Shown here in pieces: positions 1-64,000 of a DNA stretch of 64,000 nucleotides. This DNA comes from Imbricaverruca yamaguchii (taxonomy: Eukaryota > Arthropoda > Thecostraca > Neoverrucidae). Positions within the stretch are counted from its first letter, which is position 1; every line of letters begins with the position of its first letter. The notes below the pieces were generated by a model, which worked only from the letters and a program-made list of their open reading frames with translations, did not search any database and was not told where the DNA came from. The DNA lies in contig JAOTOL010001646.1 in the NCBI GenBank assembly GCA_034440575.1, positions 2,945,501-3,009,500 of the forward strand, written 5' to 3'. A program made the position numbers and the translations under genes.

Positions 1-515
1 GAGGGCGAGGTCCCGACCCGCCCTCAGATCGGCCCGGCTGCGGTCCCTTTTGTGACCCCGTGCACTGGGGGCGAGGTCCCGACCCCCCTGCAGACTCGGT
101 CGGTCACTCGAGGTCCCGACCCCGCCCTGCAGACGTCGGTCCGGTCCGGGGTCACTTCTGCGACCCGCGCTGAGGGCGAGGTCCCGACCCGGCCCTGCAG
201 ACGTCGGTCCGGCTGCGGTCCCTTTTGTGACCCGCACTGGGGCCGAGGTCCCGACCCGGCCCTGCAGACTGGTCCGTCCGGGGTCACTTCTGCGACCCTG
301 GGGGCGAGGTCCCGACCCGGCCCTGAACGTCGGTCCGGCTGCGGTCCCTTACCCGCACCGGGGCCGAGGTCCCGACCCGGCCCTGCAGATGTCGGCCCGT
401 TCGCAGTCCCTTCTGCGGCTCACACTGAGGGTCAGGTCCCGACCTGCAGATATCGGCCTTCGGTCTTGTCCGCGGTTCCTTCTGCGGCTCGTAGCTAGAT
501 CCCGGCCCCGTCCCC
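1..515. repeat. Tandem array, unit about 60-67 bp
   Basis: Around eight diverged copies containing cgaggtcccgacccggccct and gcagacgtcggtccggctgc. It starts at the window edge, so its full length is unknown. Frames through it are low-complexity and not genes. Confidence 0.85.
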
Positions 516-1224
516 AATCGCCCCTTGAACACGTGGCAAACCTCAAGCTATGGGGCCGCCTCCCTGGCACCCGCTAAGATCAAATGCAATGACCGAATCC
601 TAAATCTGGTCTCTTTTCATTTCCACTGTCGTTCACCGCCACGATTCCACCTACGTTCAGATCCAGATCAAAGCGAAGATTCGTGCTTCTGTATATAATT
701 GGAAACCAGTGGCAGCCCAGACCTACCCTCCTGCTGTCGGAAGGCGGCCTTGTGATGCACTTACAGCTTTGTGATTGCTTGTGATAGGATAAGGTGCTTT
801 TCTTCTGTCAGTCTGACCAGTAGGACTATGGGGGAGGGGGAAGGGGAGTTGTGTGAATATGGTGGGTAAAGCTCGATGGATGGTATGCCATAATTTGACA
901 GGACCAGGCGTCAGGGAAAGCTGAAGCTCTCCGATTTTCCAGTGCGACGGCTGTCACCTCCCTCAAGCTCTGCTGGACGCTGGCTGGACTGAAGTGAAGA
1001 GCGATCACAATCGCCCAACCGCATCCTTCTACTTGACCACGGACTGAATTCTGAGGGTCCGGGTGTGGACAGTGGGACTGATGACTAACGAGTGGATATA
1101 TAATGGATATCGCTATTAGTGTGGCGTGATCAAACACCTTGCAACTCCAGTCGGTTTGAAACTCCACAGCAGGTGCAGGTGCTTACCCATCTTCGTATAA
1201 GAGCTACATAGTTATTATTTGGGG
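516..1224. other. Unique intergenic sequence
   Basis: No repeat, RNA gene or convincing coding frame was seen. The open frame on the minus strand at 826-1167 has no recognisable domain. Confidence 0.5.
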
Positions 1225-1755
1225 CCCGGTCCGTCCCCATCTAACATGTCGGGGCATGGTCAACGTATCCCCATCTAACGTGTCGGGACATGGTCCGTCC
1301 CCATCTAACGTGTCGGGGACATGGTCCGTCCCCATATAACGTGTCGGGACATGGTCCGTCCTCATCTAACGTGTCGGGACATGGTCCGTCCCCATATAAC
1401 GTGTCGGGACATGGTCCGTCCCATCTAACGTGTGGGGGTACGGTCCGTCCCCATCTAACGTGTGGGGGTACGGTCCGTCCCATCTAACGTGTGGGGCACG
1501 GTCCGTCCCCATATAACGTGTGGGGGTACGGTCCGTCCCATTAACGTGTGGGGTACGGTCCGTCCCTTAACGTGTGGGGGTACGGTCCGTCCCATCTAAC
1601 GTGTCGGGGTACGGTCCGTCCCCATATAACGTGTCGGAACAGGTCCGTCCCATCTAACGTGTGGGGGTACGGTCCGTCCCCATCTAACGTGTGGGGGTAC
1701 GGTCCGTCCCCATCTAACGTGTCGGGACATGGTCCGTCCTCATCTAACGTGTCAA
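1225..1755. repeat. Tandem array, 30-bp unit, about 18 copies
   Basis: Unit contains catggtccgtccccatctaa and cgtgtcggga. Copies vary between cgggacatg and gggggtacg forms and some lack a few bases. Confidence 0.92.
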
Positions 1756-2299
1756 AATCATCCATCAATTGCGCCTTCGAGAGTGATACGAAGTATGAAC
1801 TCTTCCCCATGCACCCATGCGGCGATGGCAGTGGACTCATCTTCTCATGCATCACTGAGAATGATATAAATAGAGTGAAGTGAAGTGATTCCACGAAGAA
1901 GTGGGCGGACAATGCTAGTCATTTCGTGCTCCTCGACGATCCCGAAACGGACCGGTACCATTAGCGAAAACTCCGGACTGGCTTGTACCGTCGCTGTCTG
2001 CACCCTTCAGGCTGCCAGGGACACCTGTCGAGGTGTGTTGTCAGCAGACCATGTCTGCTGTGTAGAGACTGTGGTTGTTGAGGTGCTGAGCGTACACGGC
2101 GAGACAGGCTGGTGTGGGTCTCCAAGTCGGGAGAGACGAAACCTGTTGGTGGCCGGCAGCCAGCCGCCGTTCGGCTGTTGGCGACACCGCGCGCCTCATA
2201 TGGTGCTGCTATGGTGCCGCTGTCCGCTCCGCCGGCGGATAGCGGTCCGCACAGTGTTCGGATATTCCAAGCATTACGCAGCCCCCAGTCCGCAGTCGG
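1756..2299. other. Unique sequence between two arrays
   Basis: Nothing recognisable. An open frame starts at 1885 and runs into the next array; it has no domain outside the array. Confidence 0.5.
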
Positions 2300-2935
2300 A
2301 ACCTACCTCTCGGACTACGGGTGGGACCCACCTACCGGACTACAGGTGGGACCCACCTACCGGACTACAGGTGGGACCCACCTCCCGGACTACAGGTGGG
2401 ACCCACCTCCCGGACTACAGGTGGGACCCACCTCCCGGACTACAGGTGGGACCCACCTCCCGGACTACAGGTGGGACCCACCTCCCGGACTACAGGTGGG
2501 ACCCACCTCCCGGACTACAGGTGGGACCCACCTACCGGACTACAGGTGGGACCCACCTCCCGGACTACAGGTGGGACCCACCTCCCGGACTACAGGTGGG
2601 ACCCACCTCCCGGACTACAGGTGGGACCAATCTCCCGGACTGCAGGTGGGACCCACCTCTCGGGCTGCAGGTGGGACCCACCTACCGGACTACAGGTGGG
2701 ACCCACCTCCCGGACTACAGGTGGGACCCACCTCCCGGACTACAGGTGGGACCCACCTCCCTCCCGGACTACAGGGGCACCCGGACTGCAGGTGGCCCAC
2801 CTCTGGGTGGGACCCACCTCCCGGACTACAGGTGGGACCACCTACCGGACTACAGGTGGGACCCACCTCCCGGACTACAGGTGGGACCCACCTCCCGGAC
2901 TACAGGCGGGACCCACCTCCCAGACGACAAACGGG
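2300..2935. repeat. Tandem array, 24-bp unit, about 26 copies
   Basis: Unit is ccggactacaggtgggaccc plus acct. Each copy contains aggtgggacccacct, a palindrome with 7-bp arms around one base. Because 24 is a multiple of three, open frames with repeating peptides cross it. Confidence 0.95.
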
Positions 2936-3034
2936 ACACATCTCTCCAGATTATAGACAGATTACGCACAACTATGTGCGCTCCTCCGCTCCTTCGGCGT
3001 ACCCGTCGCTTCGCCAACTGCACAACCGAACCAG

Positions 3035-3694
3035 ATGGGTGAGACCCCTTTAGAGGAAGAAAAGCGCGCTGCGTGTCCGCCACCGGCCTCTGAGGCCGTG
3101 GCGCTACCTTCTCCGGATATAGCTCCGGAGAAGTGGCAACTAGTGCAGCGAACCAAGAGGTCCGCCAGGCCCTCTGATAAACACCTGGAATCCTTATCCA
3201 CCACCTCCACCGATCCCACACCAGCCCAGCCCATCCCTGTACCATCCACGTCAACTTTCCCACCGCCACCAACCAATCCAGGGGAGTCTGGTGTGACCTC
3301 TCGACGAGTCCCGGTGGTCGCTCCTCCGGGTACCAGACCACGTCTCTCGGTTGGCGTCCGCAGTGGGGCGCCTGACATGGGTGGGTCTGGTCGGGCGTCA
3401 CGGGCCAGTTCCAGGGAGCCGTCGCCGAGCGCCAGAGTTGGCGGGCAGCCTTTCAGGGCGACACCTCCACCGTCCCCAAGTACGAGAGCCAGTCCCCAAT
3501 GTACCCCAGAGACTGGGAGGGTCATGGGACCTCCTCCCATTCCACCCCATGGGGGCGAGAGAGTTGCACCCTGGCCTTCTCCCGGGACGGGGCGTAAGCG
3601 ACCTCCCCCATGGACACCATCGCCGCCCGGTGGGGAACGCCCCAGATCTCGCCCGAGGGCGTCCGTCGACGCCAAACCAGCTCCACCCTTATAG
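3035..3694 (+). pseudogene. Retrotransposon ORF1 remnant, Pro/Ser-rich
   Basis: 219 codons, starting MGETPLEEEKRAACPPPASE and very rich in Pro, Ser and Arg. No CCHC zinc knuckles or RRM are visible, so the nucleic-acid-binding part of a gag-like ORF1 appears to be lost. Assigned by position about 100 bp upstream of the endonuclease, on the same strand, and by an EKWQLVQRTKRS stretch that resembles ORF1 N-termini of such elements. It could also be a chance frame in GC-rich DNA. Confidence 0.5.
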
Positions 3695-3793
3695 TGTACT
3701 GGCGATGCATTTTGTGTGGCCCCTTTTGTTTTAGACTCGCCCACCTGTGATATTGTATGTGATATTTGCCATTCATATTTTAACCCGATTTAA

Positions 3794-4496
3794 ATGGTTC
3801 AACTACGGTCCATTTTACAATGGAATTGTAGGGGCCTGAGAACCAGCACAGAAGACATTCAGATGCTCTTAAACTGCCACTGCCCGGTGGCCGTCTGTTT
3901 GCAAGAAACGAAGGTGACACCGGACCACATTTATAGACAAAAATGTTATCCGGTCTTCCGAATGGACATGCCCTCAGACACCATTGCGCATGGCGGAGTA
4001 CTGCTGGCTGTCCACCATAGTGTGGCGGCGCAGAGATTAGTGCTGCACGCCAAGCTGCAGGCCGTTGCAGTAAGAGTGAAGTTTAACCGCCGCCCATTAA
4101 TCTGCTTGCTTTACTTACCACCTGGTGCTGGCTTCCCGTCTAATGAACTGCGACGTCTCATGTCAGAGTTGCCCCCTCCGGTCCTAATACTAGGTGACTT
4201 TAACGCCCATCATACGGCATGGGGATGCGAAAATGTTGACGCACGGGGTCGGGGTCTGGAGTCTTTTATGCACGACGTATCACTGTGCATTCTAAATACC
4301 GGAACACCGACTCATCTTACCCTGCCCTCAGGCCATACATCAGCTCTGGACCTCAGTTTGTGTAGCCCAGAACTTGCATATTTTTTTTAGCTCGTCTGTG
4401 GCCGACGACCCCCTGGGTAGTGATCACTTTCCGGTGTCGCTGGATTACGAGGATGGCGCAGTACTTCGAAGACAGCGAGATCAGATTGAGTGGAAT
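3794..4496 (+). pseudogene. Retrotransposon ORF2 endonuclease (APE type), frameshifted
   Basis: Opens MVQLRSILQWNCRGLRTS, with the catalytic Asn in QWNCRG, Glu in CLQETKV, the LILGDFNAHHTAWG block, and SALDLSL near the end. The frame stops at 4388-4390 directly after a run of eight T (4381-4388). In another frame the sequence continues SSSVADDPLGSDHFPV, the closing SDH motif of APE endonucleases, to a stop at 4497. A slip in the T run is the simplest explanation. Confidence 0.9.
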
Positions 4497-4500
4497 TAGG

Positions 4501-5460
4501 CGGGTAGGTTTTCCACAAACACCGCCTTGGCAGGTGACTCGTCAAACTATAGACATGTCGCTCTCCGCGGTGAAGAAGACACATGCAACGGACGCTCTAG
4601 AGTACATATCCTCCTTTGACTGATACGTCCCGATATATAAAGACGGGTTGAAAACTGATACTGGTGTTCGCAGTGCGTTTGTGATTGCTTCCATATCGCG
4701 ATCTTTCTCTCTACCACCTCATGCAACGGTATACACATCAGAGCTGGTTGCCACCATCAAGGCGCTCAGTTTTATAGAAATATGTCGTGATACCTCGCAT
4801 GTCATTTTTACTGATTCGCTCAGCAGTCTTGGGGAACTACTGCAGTTTAATCCAGCTGACCCCACTGTACAGGATGTTCTACGACGTCTCACATCACTGG
4901 CCCAAGCTGGGAAGGCTGTTACCCTCTGCTGGATTCCGAGCCACATCGGCATTGTGGGTAATGAGACAGCTGATGCTGCCGCGAAACGTGCCGCCCAAGC
5001 CCCATACCGGCAAGTTATGCCGCTCCCTGCGAGGGAATATCGCCGTTCAATCACGTCTTTTGTTTTGGAAAAATGGCAGAATAGCTGGAACAGTTTGCAG
5101 GACAACAAACTACGGACTATCAAGCCATATCTTGCAGAGTGGGCCTCATCCTATCGCAGGACGAGGCGAGACGAGGTCGTGCTCTGCCGCCTTCGGCTTG
5201 GGCACACTTATCCAACACACCATCATCTTCTCTGTGGAGAGAATAGGCCAAACTGCCCTCGATGCCACGCACCACTGTCTGTGCGTCACGTTTTGATCTC
5301 GTGCTCTCTGCTTGCCGATGACTGAAGTCGGTTCTTTGAAGTTGCACAGTCGCTGTCACTCCGCGACCTCCTTGGTGACCACTCGCGCGCAGTAACTTCG
5401 GGACAACTGTTTCGCTTTTTATCGAATGCTGCCTTCAAAGCGATCTACACACCTCACTGA
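4501..5460 (+). pseudogene. Retrotransposon RNase H domain and C-terminal tail, interrupted
   Basis: The frame runs from a PPWQVTRQTIDMSLS linker, through an in-frame stop at 4621, into IYKDGLKTDTGV (RNase H first motif, normally YTDGSK), then TSELVATIKAL, FTDSLSSL and WIPSHIGIVGNETADAAAK. A Cys/His segment, CPRCHAPLSVRHVLISC, follows. A second stop at 5323-5325 interrupts the tail, which reads on to a final stop at 5458-5460. Two internal stops and the missing RT show it is a pseudogene. Confidence 0.9.
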
Positions 5461-5514
5461 CGTGTAGCACCGTACGCTCGGAACCGTGGCATGTCGCTTC
5501 AACTGATTTTCGCC

Positions 5515-5870
5515 TGCATTTGCTCTTGCTATTTCACCGTTTCACTGATGTTACTCCCGTTTCACTGTTCTACTGATGTTTACTCACGCTTGCTCTTTCT
5601 GTTTCACTGATGTTACTCCAGTTTCACTGTTCCACTGATGTTTGCTCGCGCTTGCTCTTTCTGCTTCACTGTTTCACTGATGTTATTTCCGTTTCATTGT
5701 TCCACTGATGTTTGCTCGCGCTTGCTCTTTCTGTTCCACTGTTCCACTGATGTTACGCCCGTTTCACTATTTCACTAATGTTACTACCGTTTCACTGTTT
5801 CACTGATGTTTGGTTGCGCTTGCTCTTTCTCTTTCACTGTTTCACTGATATCTGCCCGTATTCTGAATGT
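5515..5870 (+). repeat. Degenerate repeats in retrotransposon 3'UTR
   Basis: About six imperfect copies of a 60-68 bp unit built from ttgctctttctgtttcactg and tgatgttac segments. It begins just after the ORF2 stop at 5460, so it is probably the element's 3'UTR. Confidence 0.7.
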
Positions 5871-5920
5871 TCGTGCACTACTGTTGGCACCAATCATCAT
5901 AAGCTGTCAAACTAACATTG

Positions 5921-5980
5921 TTATGGGCGCGGTATGACGGAAGCAGTCGAAGCGCCCCTGAGCCCAAATAACCAACCATA
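5921..5980 (+). mobile_element. Short LINE 3'-tail copy
   Basis: Matches the family seen at 61041 and elsewhere: a gggcgc...gcgccc stem, loop with tatgac and agtcga, then ccaaataaccaacc. No convincing target-site duplication was found. It lies just beyond the retrotransposon 3'UTR but belongs to a different family. Confidence 0.7.
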
Positions 5981-6034
5981 AACAGATTACATTTTCCGGA
6001 TAACATATGGGACCCAGTTTCCAGACTATGTAGA

Positions 6035-6300
6035 AAGGACTGATATCTCAGACTACAGATACAGAACATATACCCAGCTTACAGACAGAACACATCCACA
6101 GCCTACAGACAGAACACATCCACAGCCTACAGACAGAACACATCCCCAGCCTACAGACAGAACACATCCACAGCCTACAGACAGAACACGTCTCCAATCT
6201 ACAGCCACGACACATCCCCGGACTACAGACACAGAACAAATCCCCAGTATACAGACACCGAACATCCCAACCTACAGACAGAACACATCCCCAGTATTCC
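6035..6300. repeat. Tandem array, 24-bp unit, degenerate
   Basis: About ten copies of cagcctacagacagaacaca plus tccc. Some monomers (ccggactacag) resemble the 24-bp array at 2300-2935 on the other side of the retrotransposon. Confidence 0.88.
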
Positions 6301-7449
6301 AAAAGAAGACTGCATACAGCACCCATCTCCAATCCTACAGAAGGTCACATCTCTGGGACTAAGGACAAAAACATGTCCAAAACTATATGGCGAGCGCATC
6401 TTCGAGATCGAAACAATCTCCGAGACAGGAGATGGCGTCGGAGCTAACCTCGGAGTTGCGTCTCTCAGCCGTCTCAGCCGTGCGCACTGCTTGTGCGGCT
6501 CGCATGTGGTGCTGAGGTTTGTGCACACACAGGCCAACTACTATGTGGATTGGTGCCGACAACTGGAATTTGTCGCCGAGTGTAATATCCTGTGTGCTCA
6601 GAAGTGGCCGAGCTATGGTGATGGCCGCCGACTGCAGAGTCCAGCTCCACACGAGGACGATGCACAGCTGGTGGCCAGTTGCACGGTCCTGCGGTCCGAC
6701 ATCCGGCGGACTGGCTATGCTGGTCCGTCTCCGCACCGCAGTGCGGTGATCAGGCAGCCAGACAGCCAGTGCACTGGCTTGGCGGGCTGTTTTGGCGCGC
6801 TCGCGCCACCGCCGCCTCCCGCTGCACGTCAAGTCCACCGAGACGTGGTCTTTGTGATGACGCTGCAAAATTAGTGCTAATGCCGCATAACAAGGCGTCA
6901 GTTCGGGTAGCAGCTGCAGCTGCCTGCCGGCGTCCGCGGGCTGTCGAGCGGGAAGTGGTCACGCTGGTGGTGGCGGTTGTTTTCTGGCTTGTCCATGTGG
7001 CTTCTGTCGGTAGCACGATGAAGTTCAGCTGAAGATGAAGCTAAAGCGATGCAAATGGATGAAGTTTTGCACATCTTTGGAGCGGCTCGAGGCCCCAATT
7101 ATTTCCGCCTGAACGTGAGAGCGTCCAATGATAGGTCATGGGCGTACGCTAGATCAAAGCGCGTTGGGACCCACATAACAGTTTTGGCAGAGTTTTACAC
7201 CTGGAAAAGTTGCACCTTTGGTGTTAATCGCAGATCATTAATTCGTGATGTATATTTGTGATGGGAGCATGGGAGGAAGCTCTATGATTCCAGTCTTTCC
7301 AGGCTGGTTGCGTTCTCATAGAACCGACCCTCTAATTTGCTCGTGACGTTCGCCTTTGGTGCTTACCCCAACTACAAGGTATGAAGCCAATTATCCGGAT
7401 TAGATGTCCATCATTGGCTAAAAAAACACAACCGCGAAGTCCCCTCGGT
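6301..7449. other. Unique sequence upstream of LanB2 promoter
   Basis: No repeat or gene recognised. Open frames here on both strands have no domain signature and overlap each other. It could hold distal regulatory sites. Confidence 0.4.
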
Positions 7450-7836
7450 TGAAGCCAAACGCAAGCCCAGCTGGACCCAGCCGTTTCCTGACCGACCTCC
7501 GCTCCCCCGGCGGCGCCGGCGATGGTCCCACATCTGGCGGCACGTTTCCGCCGCCGCCCAGACATACCACCTCCACCCGCCCCCCGCCGCTACGCGCGCC
7601 CCGGCCGCATGAAGGGGCGCCGCTCGTGGGTGGGCGCGGATTCGCGCGCACCGCCGGCGGCGGACCAATGGGCGCCGCCGCCGGCGCTGACGTCAGAGCG
7701 GCGATCTGGGCGGCCGCGCGGCTGCCTGCCGGCCGCCCCCAGTCGGCAGTCGGCGCCTGGCGAGCGGGCGGGAGTGGGTGCGCGCGGTCCTGCCAGCCTG
7801 CCCCAGTGTCGTGTCAGTGGGCTCACACGTCGCGCC
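7450..7836 (+). promoter_or_regulatory. CpG-rich promoter and 5'UTR of LanB2
   Basis: The 390 bases before the start codon are very rich in C, G and CpG. They hold a CCAAT box at 7665-7669, a full CRE-like TGACGTCA at 7688-7695, and GC-rich stretches such as ggcgggag near 7770. No TATA box is evident. Position directly upstream of a signal-peptide exon supports a promoter; the transcription start cannot be placed from sequence. Confidence 0.55.
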
Positions 7837-63627
<55,791 letters not shown>

Positions 63628-64000
63628 GTACCCTCAGACGCTCCGGTCCAGCCGTGTGGGCCACTTGGACTTGCATGCACCCAATTAGAGCGAGAAGTGT
63701 GTGAAGGAAATCCGAAATGTGCACTTAGTTAATCAATATGGCCTACTGTATGCCTCCGTCGCGCCACTTGCCTATTCTTCGTAGTTAACACTTATTCGCT
63801 AGGAGGATGCGAAAAAATGTACCGGACAACACATTGAATGGATTTTGTGTTTGATGTTACACGCAGGAACTACCGATACTTTTTAGGGAAATCGTCCAGC
63901 ATATCGGCGCTTCATTTTCTTGAGAAAGTTATGTCAGGTTTGTGGTTTCTTGATAACCATGAAATTAAATTACATCAAAACAAATCAGTTGTATGTCATC
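63628..64000 (+). other. Start of intron 12
   Basis: Begins with the donor gtaccc and is AT-rich. No next laminin IV exon is visible before the window ends. Confidence 0.6.

Larger units (their letters stand above)
3035..5870 (+). mobile_element. Internally deleted RNase H-bearing non-LTR retrotransposon (I/Jockey-like)
   Basis: In order: a Pro/Ser-rich ORF1 remnant (3035-3694), an APE-type endonuclease (3794-4496, one frameshift), an RNase H domain with its C-terminal Cys/His region (about 4501-5460), and a 3'UTR of degenerate repeats (5520-5870). No reverse transcriptase motif lies between the endonuclease and RNase H; about 2 kb is missing, so the copy is dead. APE plus RNase H in one ORF2 fits the I/Jockey group. 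The exact ends and a target-site duplication were not found. Confidence 0.85.

Noticed and set aside
1885..3053. Long frames starting before the 24-bp array
   Set aside because: The unique part has no recognisable domain and the rest is array translation.
3035..5460. Active retrotransposon
   Set aside because: The reverse transcriptase is missing, the endonuclease is frameshifted and the RNase H part has internal stops.
7522..7836. Upstream in-frame ATG extending LanB2
   Set aside because: The extension is low-complexity GC-rich translation and would bury the signal peptide; 7837 gives a normal signal.

Overview
This window is eukaryotic, from an arthropod and most likely a crustacean; the sequence alone does not fix the species, and barnacle is only a guess. 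It is dominated by one gene on the + strand: the 5' part of a laminin gamma chain gene (LanB2, orthologous to LAMC1). I could place twelve consecutive coding exons: 7837-7965, 32465-32604, 36087-36208, 53331-53448, 55218-55528, 55991-56173, 56699-56798, 57900-57985, 58617-58726, 60450-60675, 61899-62048 and 63458-63627. All junctions are GT/AG and every phase matches. Together they give 1845 nt (615 codons) without a stop: signal peptide, laminin N-terminal (LN) domain, EGF-like LE1-LE4, the first half of LE5 and the start of the laminin IV (L4) domain. The rest of the gene lies beyond the right edge.

Region by region: 1-7450 is upstream DNA with three minisatellites and an internally deleted non-LTR retrotransposon (about 3035-5870). 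7450-7836 is a CpG-rich promoter/5'UTR. Intron 1 (24.5 kb) and intron 3 (17.1 kb) are packed with more than 25 tandem arrays with units of 2-72 bp, often filling several hundred to 2000 bp each. From exon 4 onward introns are short (0.46-1.8 kb) and carry transposon insertions instead: three tRNA-derived SINEs and several very short (about 50-60 bp) LINE 3'-tail insertions with clean target-site duplications.

Most long open frames in this window are artefacts of tandem arrays and are not genes. I see no other host protein gene, no bacterial-type operon and no CRISPR.

Two patterns stand out. First, some small arrays are built from the laminin gene's own splice signals: a 28-bp array repeats the end of exon 2 with its 5' splice site, exon 4 and exon 10 ends have intronic copies, and CTAAC- or CTGAC-bearing repeats (branch-point-like) lie before exons 11 and 3. 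Second, at least ten copies of a LINE 3' tail with a conserved hairpin are scattered over the window. A tRNA-derived SINE has the same tail with a differently paired stem, which suggests a SINE/LINE partnership resting on RNA structure.
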